Of a DNA stretch of 13,635 bases, positions 1 through 6,486 are shown piece after piece. The notes under the pieces are model-generated. The model searched no databases. It was not told the DNA's origin and saw nothing but the letters and a program-made list of their open reading frames with translations. The stretch spans positions 1-13,635 of the forward strand of contig CAZJXN010000142.1 of assembly GCA_964549655.1 (NCBI GenBank). The letters run 5' to 3'. This stretch comes from JADJNW01 sp964549655 (GTDB lineage Bacteria; Bacteroidota; Bacteroidia; Chitinophagales; Saprospiraceae). Position 1 is the first letter of the stretch, and each line of letters begins with the position of its first letter. The position numbers and the translations under genes were made by a program.

Positions 1-9
1 ACTTACTGA

Positions 10-37
10 CTGCCAACTGCGTACAGCCAACTGCATA
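10..37. repeat. Two-copy 14-base direct repeat
   Basis: Bases 10-23 (CTGCCAACTGCGTA) and 24-37 (CAGCCAACTGCATA) are adjacent copies that differ at two positions. They lie where the reading frame of the transposase fragment stops resembling its family, so they mark the foreign or decayed side of that break. Function unknown. Confidence 0.6.
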
Positions 38-47
38 CTGGTGTAAG

Positions 48-104
48 CTGACGATTATTGCCACGATTATACAAGTGGCAAATTTCATAAGGTTGAAATT
101 GCAT
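48..104 (-). pseudogene. N-terminal fragment of a REP-associated (IS200-like, Y1) tyrosine transposase
   Basis: Nineteen codons starting with ATG at 104-102 read MQFQPYEICHLYNRGNNRQ. This matches the conserved opening of Bacteroidota REP-associated tyrosine transposases (Y1_Tnp family), whose N-terminus has the pattern F-x-P-x-x-x-Y/C-H-I/L-Y-N-R-G-N-N. In intact members (roughly 180-250 residues) this is followed by an IFF-type motif, an HxH metal-binding motif and a catalytic tyrosine. Here the similarity ends at codon 19, and the frame runs through a 14-base direct repeat to a stop at 5-3. The gene is therefore truncated, and no active-site residue is present. A hairpin of the palindrome family (125-147) lies 20 bases upstream of the start codon, as is usual for REP elements flanking such transposases. 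The open frame extends upstream to 224, but that part crosses two hairpins and is unlikely to be coding. Family recognition is by eye. Confidence 0.6.
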
Positions 105-124
105 AAATTTGTTTTTGAGTGAGA

Positions 125-147
125 TGGCGCATTTCCAAAATGTGCCA
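125..147 (+). repeat. REP-like palindrome, copy 1
   Basis: Left arm TGGCGCATTT (125-134), loop CCA, right arm AAATGTGCCA (138-147). This gives a 10-bp stem with one G-U pair at 129/143 on the plus strand. Bases 125-165 align with 10079-10122, including an AT-rich right flank (CTTATTATA). It is one of four copies of the same 23-base palindrome and is inverted relative to copy 2. Confidence 0.7.
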
Positions 148-198
148 CATCTTATTATAATAAATGTATCAAGTTTAGATACGGTAAAATTAAATAAA

Positions 199-225
199 TT
201 TGGCACACCTTTGAGGTGCGCCAAA
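199..225 (-). terminator. Hairpin terminator after gatB, also REP-like palindrome copy 2
   Basis: On the minus strand the hairpin begins two bases after the gatB stop codon. Its arms are TTTGGCGCACCT and AGGTGTGCCAAA around loop CAA, a 12-bp stem with one G-U pair. It is followed by the T-rich run TTTATTTAATTTTA, so it fits an intrinsic terminator. The central 23 bases (201-223, read on the minus strand) are the same palindrome as copy 1, but with CC/GG replacing TT/AA in the stem, so pairing is kept. The element may therefore be a REP that also serves as the terminator. Confidence 0.6.
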
Positions 226-227
226 AT

Positions 228-1700
228 CTAGCCCAACTTCTCCATCAATAATTCATTCGTCTTTTTCGGTTCGGCTTTACCTTTGCTTTGCTTTATTACT
301 TCGCCTACAAAAAAGCCGATTAAACCTTTTTTACCTTTTCGATATTCATTTACTTTTTCTGGATATTTTGCAATAACTTCTTCTACGATTTGCACCAAAA
401 AATCAGTATCCGTCGATTGTATCAAATTCAAAGCCTGTGCGATTTCTTCCGGCGAGCGATTGGGCTGCGCAATGAGTTCCGGAAAAATACGCTGATACGC
501 ATTGGAATTACTCACTTTACCACTGTCAATGAGTTGAATAAAATGATTTAATACATCGGGTGCAATTGGAAATTTCTGAATTTCTATTTTTTCTTCTTTA
601 CAATAAGGTAAAATTTTATTTATAGTTAAATTGGCGGCAGCTTTATAGTTTGTCGTATAATTACATAAATTTAAATAAAATAATGCCGTTTCTTTTTCTT
701 CCGTCAGCAAATTCGCATCATAATCAGATAAACCATATTCGGTTATAAATTGCTCCAATAATTCCCAAGGCAGGGCTGGCAAGGAAAATTTAATGGCTTC
801 TAAATATTCGGGGGTAATCAGTACCGGCGGCAAATCCGGCTCTGGGAAATAGCGATAATCATGGGCATCTTCTTTACTGCGAAGCGGCGAGGTCACCCCT
901 GTTTCCGGGTCAAAATTTAAGGTTTGTTGCTCGATGCGACCGCCGGATTCTACAATCCCAATTTGTCTATTTACCTCATATTCAATGGCTTTTCGGGCGT
1001 AGCGCATGGAATTCATATTTTTGATTTCACAGCGATTATTGAGGTGCGTGTCGCCCATTTTTCGGATGGACACATTGCAGTCGCAGCGCAGCGAGCCTTC
1101 TTCCATATTGCCGTCCGATACTTCGAGGTAGCGCACGAGTTGGCGCATACCAGTCATAAAAGCGTCCACTTCATCGGCGGAGCGGAAGTCGGGTTCGCTT
1201 ACGATTTCTAATAATGGAATGCCAGCGCGATTCAAATCAATTAATGAATCATTTGCATCTAAATCGTGAATGGACTTGCCGGCGTCTTCTTCCATGTGAA
1301 TATGGTGAATATGAATTCTTTTACCGCCCTCCTGTGTGGTAATTTCTAAAGCACCACCGACACAAATCGGCATTTTATCCTGCGTAATTTGGTAGCCTTT
1401 TGGCAAATCGGCGTAGAAATAATTTTTACGGTCGAAGGCGTTTAACAAGTTAATTTCAGAGCCGAGTGCCAAGCCAAGCCGCACGGCGTATTCGATTTGT
1501 TGTTTGTTCAAATGGGGCAGTGTGCCGGGATGACCGAGTGAAATGGCGCTGATGTGCGTGTTGGGTGCACCGCCGAAACGTGCGTCGTCGCCGCAAAAGG
1601 CTTTGCTGTGCGTGGAGAGTTGGACGTGGACTTCCAAGCCGATGATAGTTTCATAATTGTGTTCAGGGGTTTGTGTGTTTGTGTGTTCTTGTGCGCTCAA
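228..1700 (-). CDS. gatB: Asp-tRNA(Asn)/Glu-tRNA(Gln) amidotransferase subunit B
   Basis: GatB is the kinase/amidotransfer subunit of the GatCAB complex. It activates Glu on misacylated tRNA-Gln (or Asp on tRNA-Asn) with ATP, and uses ammonia channelled from GatA to make Gln- or Asn-tRNA in the cytoplasm. The 490 residues show the family in full: GLEVHVQL at 21-28, DRKNYFYADLPKGYQITQ at 90-107, the HMEEDAGK motif at 135-142, LNRAGIPLLEIVSEPDF at 156-172, EGSLRCDCNVS at 201-211, and a C-terminal YqeY-like tRNA-binding tail (about 390-490). The CPVC-type zinc cysteines seen in many GatB proteins are absent: the segment reads NTHISAISLGHPGTLP at 47-62, a form I believe is normal in this phylum. 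The start is a TTG at 1700-1698. No ATG lies between it and an upstream in-frame stop, and the motif block begins 15 residues in. A weak -7-like TATCTTTA lies at 1747-1740. No gatA or gatC is in the window. Confidence 0.96.
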   Translation of the reverse strand: MSAQEHTNTQTPEHNYETIIGLEVHVQLSTHSKAFCGDDARFGGAPNTHISAISLGHPGTLPHLNKQQIEYAVRLGLALGSEINLLNAFDRKNYFYADLPKGYQITQDKMPICVGGALEITTQEGGKRIHIHHIHMEEDAGKSIHDLDANDSLIDLNRAGIPLLEIVSEPDFRSADEVDAFMTGMRQLVRYLEVSDGNMEEGSLRCDCNVSIRKMGDTHLNNRCEIKNMNSMRYARKAIEYEVNRQIGIVESGGRIEQQTLNFDPETGVTSPLRSKEDAHDYRYFPEPDLPPVLITPEYLEAIKFSLPALPWELLEQFITEYGLSDYDANLLTEEKETALFYLNLCNYTTNYKAAANLTINKILPYCKEEKIEIQKFPIAPDVLNHFIQLIDSGKVSNSNAYQRIFPELIAQPNRSPEEIAQALNLIQSTDTDFLVQIVEEVIAKYPEKVNEYRKGKKGLIGFFVGEVIKQSKGKAEPKKTNELLMEKLG

Positions 1701-1810
1701 GATTGGATATTTTGAAGTTCAAATTCAATAATTCAAAAGTAAAGATAGGAAGTGTTTCACCAATTTTGTGTAGAATGCAATGTAGTTGATTAGTGTAAGC
1801 AATTTGATTA

Positions 1811-2893
1811 TTAAAAAAGTAAAATACTGACGATAGCAGTGAGTACAAAAAAGAGCGTAAAAATAAATAGATACGAGAAATTGAGGATATTAAATTTAAT
1901 AAATGTTTTCCAAAAACCTTGTTTGTACACGCGACGCATGGCAATAAAAAGATATATTAATAGAATCAGAAAAGCAATAATAATTGGTAAGGGCGCATCT
2001 TCCTCTGCATTTGTGCCTTTGAACCAGTTGGTATTAAGTAATAAAGCGGCGATGCCGACAATAAAAAAAGCAAAAGCATGATAATGAAACGAAAAAACTA
2101 AATGTTCGACAAAATATTTTTTACGACGAATGTATAATAATTTTAAAACCAATGCTAAAGCAGGCATCATAAGAAGGACCATCCAGATGAGTTTGCCGAG
2201 TAAGAAACCTGTAAAATTGCCGTTTTCTGTTATCATGCGCACGGATTGGCGCACTTGCAATTGCTCTAAAAAACCGCGAATTTTATATTTTTGAAAAATA
2301 ACATCGATAGGCTCGTAAATATCTCGTTGTGCCAAATGCAACTCGGTTGGTTTGATCCTGAAATCGCGATGAAAATCCAAATATCCCAGCTCAACCGTAT
2401 CAAGTTTTGTATCTTTAAATTGATGCCGTAAAGAATCTAATGCCTTTCGTACGATTGGATTGCCTTTAAAATCTTTGTTGACTTGTTGCCTTGCACTGTC
2501 CAATTTTTCCAAGAAAGCAGCCTGATAAGTGGTTTCCCGCAAGACTTTTTGTTCTCCTGTAAAATTAAAATTGATCCCACCAGAAAAGCCGAGAATTGCA
2601 AAATGAAAAACCGCCATCATTAAAAAAATACGCACCGGCGGGATGTAAGCAATATGCCTTCCTTTGAAATATTCAATGGTGAGCTTGCCGGGGATAAAAA
2701 GGGCTTTTAAAGTGCGAAAGATTTTAGCGTCAAAATTGAGAAAAGACTCAATAAAATCGTGCCACAACTCGCGGAGGGTGATTCTACCGTCCGTGTACTT
2801 TTGGCTGCATTTGGGGCAGAAACGAGTGTCTAAGGCGAGGGGTTCCCCACAATTGCGGCACGAGCGCGTTTGGTTTGGCTCCACGAATTCCAT
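1811..2893 (-). CDS. DUF3667 family zinc-ribbon membrane protein
   Basis: A 360-residue membrane protein of unknown role. The N-terminus carries a zinc ribbon, C12-x2-C15-x10-C26-x2-C29. It is followed by the DUF3667 block with DGRITLRELWHDF (35-47), FRTLKALFIPGK (59-70) and a Y-PPVR-F segment (83-90) leading into the first membrane helix (about 87-104). A soluble stretch of about 120 charged residues (110-230) comes next. Four more hydrophobic helices follow at about 234-254, 270-287, 302-320 and 335-360, with the family signature FVEHLVFSFHYHAF at 261-274 between helices. The ribbon is expected to sit in the cytoplasm. No enzyme motif is visible. The start ATG fits the ribbon placement and has an A-rich leader. 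It lies 113 bases downstream of hldD and 110 bases upstream of gatB, so it may be part of the leftward transcription unit but need not be. Confidence 0.8.
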   Translation of the reverse strand: MEFVEPNQTRSCRNCGEPLALDTRFCPKCSQKYTDGRITLRELWHDFIESFLNFDAKIFRTLKALFIPGKLTIEYFKGRHIAYIPPVRIFLMMAVFHFAILGFSGGINFNFTGEQKVLRETTYQAAFLEKLDSARQQVNKDFKGNPIVRKALDSLRHQFKDTKLDTVELGYLDFHRDFRIKPTELHLAQRDIYEPIDVIFQKYKIRGFLEQLQVRQSVRMITENGNFTGFLLGKLIWMVLLMMPALALVLKLLYIRRKKYFVEHLVFSFHYHAFAFFIVGIAALLLNTNWFKGTNAEEDAPLPIIIAFLILLIYLFIAMRRVYKQGFWKTFIKFNILNFSYLFIFTLFFVLTAIVSILLF

Positions 2894-2910
2894 TTCTTTT
2901 TTTTAAGATA

Positions 2911-2938
2911 TTAGACTATAGACGTTAGACCATAGAAA
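2911..2938. repeat. Two-copy 14-base direct repeat upstream of the DUF3667 gene
   Basis: TTAGACTATAGACG (2911-2924) is followed directly by TTAGACCATAGAAA (2925-2938), with 11 of 14 bases matching. It lies in the leader of the DUF3667 gene, between hldD and that gene. Word repeats of this AGACTATAGAC kind look like slippage-derived spacer DNA; no function is implied. Confidence 0.55.
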
Positions 2939-3006
2939 GACACGTCAAAACATAAAAGTGGTAAAATTTGAAAAGAACTGCAATTATTTCCGATGAAAAG
3001 ATATAA

Positions 3007-3972
3007 TTACCAGATGCTTTCATTGTGTAAATAGTGTTTTACATAATCGGCAATACCAGCTTCCAGCGAATAAAAAGGTTGATTGTAACCTGCGGCGAGT
3101 AGTTTATTCATATTAGCTTCCGTAAAATATTGGTACGTTTCTCGAATGTCCTCCGGGGTGTCCACAAAGCTGATATTTGGTTCTAAACTCATGGAACGAA
3201 AAGTATTTGTTACAAGGTCAAGAAACGTACGGGCTTGTCCGGTACCGAGGTTATAAAGTGCACTTTCGGGACGGTTTTGCCAGAGCCAATATAGTACATT
3301 GACCACATCTTTTACATAAATAAAATCTCTTTTTTGCTCGCCATCTTTGAAGTCTGGGTTGTGAGATTTAAATAACTTCATGCCGCCAGTCGCCTTGATT
3401 TGCCGCGCCGTGTGCATAATCACGGAAGCCATTCTGCCTTTGTGGTACTCATTCGGACCATACACATTAAAAAATTTCAGACCTGTCCAGAAGGGTGGAG
3501 TAGCAAATTGTTGCAACACCCATTTATCAAATTCATTTTTAGAATCGCCATACGGATTCAAAGGTTTTAAATCATTGACAATCGTGTGATTATCGTCATA
3601 GCCGAGTTCGCCCAAGCCATAAGTCGCTGCGCTGGAAGCGTACAGGAGTGGAATTTGATATTTAGTACACATATTCCAAACGAGAATGGAATAATTTAGA
3701 TTTAACTCGTCAAAAATAGCGGTGTCTTTCTCGGTGGTATCGGTTCGTGCACCCAAGTGGAATACGACTTCTACCTGTTCGTTCATTTTTTCTAACCAAA
3801 CTGGAAAGTCTTCGCGGGCTACTTTTTCGGTATAATTTTTACCTTCCAGATTGCGATTCTTCTCCGCCCGGCTGAATTCATCTACGACTATGATGTCCAA
3901 ATGTCGAGCATCATTCAATTGGCGCACCATACAACTTCCAATAAATCCGGCGGCTCCGGTGACTACGATCAT
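3007..3972 (-). CDS. hldD: ADP-L-glycero-D-manno-heptose 6-epimerase
   Basis: HldD (also RfaD) is the last enzyme of ADP-heptose synthesis. It converts ADP-D-glycero- to ADP-L-glycero-D-manno-heptose using bound NADP, for the lipopolysaccharide inner core. The 321 residues are the usual length. The Rossmann nucleotide motif TGAAGFIGS is at 5-13, the serine pair of the short-chain dehydrogenase/reductase fold at 113-114 (YASSAATYG), and the catalytic YGDSK at 141-145. The HKGRMAS segment places a lysine at 178, matching the second catalytic residue of the Escherichia coli enzyme (Y140/K178). KRDFIYVKDVV (214-224) and the C-terminal ETYQYFT segment are also typical. It lies 55 bases downstream of nhaA on the same strand. 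An outer-membrane polysaccharide role fits a Gram-negative host. No other heptose gene is in the window. Confidence 0.95.
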   Translation of the reverse strand: MIVVTGAAGFIGSCMVRQLNDARHLDIIVVDEFSRAEKNRNLEGKNYTEKVAREDFPVWLEKMNEQVEVVFHLGARTDTTEKDTAIFDELNLNYSILVWNMCTKYQIPLLYASSAATYGLGELGYDDNHTIVNDLKPLNPYGDSKNEFDKWVLQQFATPPFWTGLKFFNVYGPNEYHKGRMASVIMHTARQIKATGGMKLFKSHNPDFKDGEQKRDFIYVKDVVNVLYWLWQNRPESALYNLGTGQARTFLDLVTNTFRSMSLEPNISFVDTPEDIRETYQYFTEANMNKLLAAGYNQPFYSLEAGIADYVKHYLHNESIW

Positions 3973-4027
3973 GTTTTTAGAATTTTGGGCAAAGGTAATT
4001 CCAGATTTAGTAAATTTTGAAAATTTG

Positions 4028-5179
4028 CTAAATCTCTTCTGTCGTAGAAGGTTTTGTAAAAAAGCGCAACCATAAAAAACCTGCTAAACCCGCCACCAGC
4101 GAAGCTGCAAGTATCGCAATTTTAGCATTATTCACAATGTCCGCATCATTAAAAGCCAGTAACGTAATGAAAATAGACATCGTAAAACCAATACCAGCTA
4201 GCAATCCTGCCCCAAAAATATGCCGCCAAGTCAATCCTTCCGACAAACGGGCAAGACCCAATGTGACCGCCAAAAAACAAAATAAGAATACGCCCAACGG
4301 TTTACCAATTATTAAGCCGGTTATAATACCTAAGCTATTCGCTGTTGTAAAACTTGCATACCAATCAGGCGCAATTAAAATGCTCGTATTGGCTAAAGCA
4401 AAAATAGGTAATATGATAAAAGCCACGGGTTTGTGTAATAAATGTTGTAAAATATAAGACGGCGATTTTTCGTCGCCCTTTCCAAATGGAATCACAAATG
4501 CTAATAAAATGCCTGTAATCGTTGCGTGTACACCCGAGTGAAGCATGAAATACCACATCGCTACGCCGCCGATTAAATAAGGAATCAAGTTATGCACTTT
4601 CAAACGATTTAAAATAAATAAGAAAAGCATAATTGCCGCCACAATCCCTAAATTAAACCATGATATACCCGTTGAATAAAAAATAGCAATAATTAAAATC
4701 GCTCCCAAATCATCCATTACTGCCAAGGCTGTGAGAAAAATCTTGAGCGCAGCCGGAACGCGACTGCCCACCAGCGACAAAATACCCAACGCAAATGCAA
4801 TATCCGTCGCCATCGGGATGGCTGTGCCGCCTTGCGTTGGTGTGCCGTTATTAAAAAAGAAGTGAAATAAAGCAGGCATGACCATACCGCCCGCCGCCGC
4901 AATCGCCGGAAAAATAGCACTCCGCGCACTCGACAATTCGCCGATGTAAATCTCGCGTTCTAATTCCAGCCCGATCAGCAGAAAAAAAATCGCCATCAAG
5001 CCGTCGTTCACCCAGTGTTCCACACTTAATTCGCCCCATTTGGTATGCCAAAAATCGGTATAAGTTGCGCCAAGAACCACATTCGCTAACAGTAAAGAAA
5101 GCACTGTACAAGCTAATAGCACGATGCCGCCGGTTCGTTCGCTTTCAAAAAATTCGGTAAATAGTTTGGTGAGTTTCAT
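4028..5179 (-). CDS. nhaA: Na+/H+ antiporter NhaA
   Basis: NhaA is an inner-membrane antiporter that expels Na+ or Li+ in exchange for two protons, controlling pH and salt balance. The 383-residue protein has about twelve hydrophobic segments and the family hallmarks: LIGLELEREIY (68-78), ATDIAFALGIL with D126 (E. coli D133), AVMDDLGA with D156 and D157 (the ion-binding pair D163/D164 of E. coli), GKPLGV with K293 (E. coli K300), and GIGFTMSIF (329-337) near the C-terminus. All key residues are present, so it should be active. The start ATG gives the usual short amphipathic N-terminus containing FFESERTGG (10-18). It begins only 16 bases after the stop codon of the upstream toxin gene, with no obvious separate promoter, so part of its expression may come from the toxin-antitoxin operon. 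Confidence 0.95.
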   Translation of the reverse strand: MKLTKLFTEFFESERTGGIVLLACTVLSLLLANVVLGATYTDFWHTKWGELSVEHWVNDGLMAIFFLLIGLELEREIYIGELSSARSAIFPAIAAAGGMVMPALFHFFFNNGTPTQGGTAIPMATDIAFALGILSLVGSRVPAALKIFLTALAVMDDLGAILIIAIFYSTGISWFNLGIVAAIMLFLFILNRLKVHNLIPYLIGGVAMWYFMLHSGVHATITGILLAFVIPFGKGDEKSPSYILQHLLHKPVAFIILPIFALANTSILIAPDWYASFTTANSLGIITGLIIGKPLGVFLFCFLAVTLGLARLSEGLTWRHIFGAGLLAGIGFTMSIFITLLAFNDADIVNNAKIAILAASLVAGLAGFLWLRFFTKPSTTEEI

Positions 5180-5195
5180 TATACAATTTTAGAAG

Positions 5196-5525
5196 TCACT
5201 TTTTAAATTTATCTATCAAGGACTGTGGGTCTTGTTTGGTATGACTAATATCTACGACAATTACGCGAATCGTATCTTCTTCTATAGTATAAACAATTTT
5301 GTATGACCATTTTAGAATACGGCGATAAATTAGATGTTCACTGCTAATATCATGCTCCATACCATTGCGCGAAGGCATCGTTTTCAGACTTCGAATGGCT
5401 TCATTCAAACCTTTCCGAACCTTGTCGGCTGCTTCGACGGAGGTATTGGCTATTAAATAATCTAAAATTTCTTTCATACCAGCACGAGCCGTACGAGTAA
5501 TTATTATTTGGTAGCTTTGATCCAT
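5196..5525 (-). CDS. ParE/RelE-superfamily toxin, downstream module
   Basis: A 109-residue type II toxin-like protein. It has the beta-alpha-alpha-beta order of the RelE/ParE superfamily: an opening strand (YQIIITRTAR, 5-14), two helices with EAADKVRKGLNEAIRSLK (31-48) and a PSRN turn, then the strand block YRRILKWSYKIVYTIEE (67-83) and a closing V-V-D-I-S-H-T strand (89-95). ParE relatives poison DNA gyrase and RelE relatives cleave mRNA on the ribosome; sequence alone does not decide, though the YRR-x-LKW form resembles ParE more. It overlaps the antitoxin gene by 22 bases in another frame, a coupling typical of these pairs. By eye it shares roughly 40% of residues with the toxin at 5818-6117. 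The extra C-terminal tail (QDPQSLIDKFKK) is absent from that paralogue. Confidence 0.85.
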   Translation of the reverse strand: MDQSYQIIITRTARAGMKEILDYLIANTSVEAADKVRKGLNEAIRSLKTMPSRNGMEHDISSEHLIYRRILKWSYKIVYTIEEDTIRVIVVDISHTKQDPQSLIDKFKK

Positions 5526-5806
5526 TCTGCTGATTCTTTTTCTAATTCTTCCAACGTAATGTATTCTCCGCGCTTAACCGCCTCTAAATCAGCACGATAT
5601 TTTTCTTTCATTACACTTGCTAATTTTGGATTCCCATCTATATCATACCCAATAATCACATCGCCGTCGGGCGTGCGTTCCAATTCTTCCTCTTCTTCCT
5701 CATCTGACACGTACTTTTGGTACAAAAATTCAATAAAATCTGTGACCTCATCCTGCACGTGTTCCGGCAGTTGCTCCAGTTTTTCTAAAATGGCTGCGTT
5801 TATCAT
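5504..5806 (-). CDS. Antitoxin of the downstream ParE-type module
   Basis: A 100-residue acidic protein placed directly before, and overlapping, the toxin at 5196-5525. It has three parts. Residues 1-30 form a predicted helical region with the DUF2281-like pattern LEKLEQLPEHVQDEVTDFIE. Next comes a run of six glutamates at 36-41 and a GDVIIGYDIDG segment (48-58). The C-terminal end (66-100, with GEYITLEELEKESAEW at 80-95) resembles the toxin-embracing tail of ParE antitoxins in this phylum. The first two thirds are nearly identical to the antitoxin at 6111-6395, at DNA level too, while the tail differs. The gene starts 11 bases after the preceding toxin stop, so it is probably transcribed with it. 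The likely role is neutralising the partner toxin and repressing the operon; this is inferred from position and the tail, since no classical DNA-binding fold is obvious. Confidence 0.8.
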   Translation of the reverse strand: MINAAILEKLEQLPEHVQDEVTDFIEFLYQKYVSDEEEEEELERTPDGDVIIGYDIDGNPKLASVMKEKYRADLEAVKRGEYITLEELEKESAEWIKATK

Positions 5807-5817
5807 AGATAGAAATG

Positions 5818-6117
5818 TTATTGATTTTGCTTACTGTGGATTATTTCTACTACTTTCACAATCAACTTTGCCTCCTCGATCGTGTAAATAATTTTGTAAC
5901 GCCATTTCAAAGCGCGACGGTAAATGATTTGCTCATCCAGAATATCAGGTAAAATCTTATGGCGTTGGGGAAAAGTTGCTAAACTTTCAATAGTATCCAA
6001 AATGCCATTTTGAACGCGTTCAGCAACTTCTTGAGAAGCGTTTTTCTCCAAATAGTTGTAAATACGCTGTAGACTGGCTTGGGCAGCGGGGTCTATATTA
6101 ACATTATAAACTACCAT
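5818..6117 (-). CDS. ParE/RelE-superfamily toxin, promoter-proximal module
   Basis: A 99-residue toxin-like protein of the RelE/ParE superfamily: opening strand VVYNVNIDPAA (2-12), helices around RIYNYLEKNASQEVAERVQN (18-37), then FPQRHKILPD, the strand block YRRALKWRYKIIYTIEE (66-82) and a final VVEIIHSKQN strand (89-98). The conserved YRR-x-LKW-x-YKI-x-YTIEE block is shared with the toxin at 5196-5525; outside it the two differ widely. Its ATG overlaps the antitoxin stop in a 7-base ATGGTAG junction, indicating translational coupling. The target (gyrase or mRNA) cannot be told from the sequence. Confidence 0.85.
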   Translation of the reverse strand: MVVYNVNIDPAAQASLQRIYNYLEKNASQEVAERVQNGILDTIESLATFPQRHKILPDILDEQIIYRRALKWRYKIIYTIEEAKLIVKVVEIIHSKQNQ

Positions 6118-6395
6118 GTTTTGGATGCTTGTCGCAATTGTTCGATAGTGATGTAATTGCCTTCGTCCATTGATTGAACACGCTTTCTAAATTCTTCTTT
6201 TGCTACACTTGCCAGCAAAGGCTTTCCATCTATATCATACCCAATAATTACATCGCCGTCGGGCGTGCGCTCCAGTTCCTCTTCTTCCTCATCTGACACG
6301 TACTTTTGATGTAAAAATTCAATAAAATCTGTGACCTCGTCTTGTACGTGTTCCGGCAATTGCTCTATTTTTTCTAAAATGGCTGCGTTTATCAT
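6111..6395 (-). CDS. Antitoxin of the promoter-proximal ParE-type module
   Basis: A 94-residue acidic protein, first gene of the four-gene toxin-antitoxin cluster. The first 65 residues (helical LEKIEQLPEHVQDEV, five glutamates, GDVIIGYDIDG) match the antitoxin at 5504-5806 almost residue for residue, with one glutamate fewer. The tail (KEEFRKRVQSMDEGNYITIEQLRQ) keeps only the general G-x-YIT-x-E-x-L pattern. Different tails and a shared head suggest partner-specific toxin binding on a common dimerisation or DNA-contact domain; this is an inference. A candidate promoter lies 18 bases upstream of the start codon. Confidence 0.8.
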   Translation of the reverse strand: MINAAILEKIEQLPEHVQDEVTDFIEFLHQKYVSDEEEEELERTPDGDVIIGYDIDGKPLLASVAKEEFRKRVQSMDEGNYITIEQLRQASKTW

Positions 6396-6413
6396 GTGTC
6401 TTTATTTTAAATA

Positions 6414-6445
6414 CTAAAATACAACTTTCAATTCATTTTGTCAAA
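6414..6445 (-). promoter_or_regulatory. Candidate Bacteroidota-type promoter for the toxin-antitoxin operon
   Basis: On the minus strand TTTG (6445-6442) is followed by a 20-base spacer and TATTTTAG (6421-6414). This is one base off the TAnnTTTG -7 box known for Bacteroidota sigma factors, with the expected spacing. The -7 box ends 18 bases before the antitoxin ATG, giving a very short leader. Confidence 0.4.
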
Positions 6446-6461
6446 TTGATTGAACATTAAC

Positions 6462-6486
6462 CTTCAAACCCCCAAACCTCCAACTT
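6462..6486. repeat. Short C-rich word repeat at the carboxylase 3' end
   Basis: TTCAAACCC, CCAAACCT and CCAACTTA follow one another as a degenerate 8-9-base repeat in the spacer directly after the carboxylase stop. On the minus strand it reads as G-rich runs (GGAGG, GGGGG). Probably slippage-derived spacer DNA. Confidence 0.35.

Noticed and set aside
105..224. Upstream part of the open frame containing the transposase fragment
   Set aside because: Its product crosses two hairpins and shows no similarity to transposase N-termini, which start with MQFQP at 104.
924..1211. Plus-strand open frame opposite gatB
   Set aside because: A shadow of the well-conserved gatB on the other strand, with no leader or family features. 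The same holds for frames opposite the carboxylase (6527-8054), nhaA (4137-4457) and the DUF4394 gene (11914-12420).
6462..6486. G-quadruplex on the minus strand
   Set aside because: The G runs are mostly two bases long with only one run of five, so at most a weak two-layer structure. Better explained as a word repeat.
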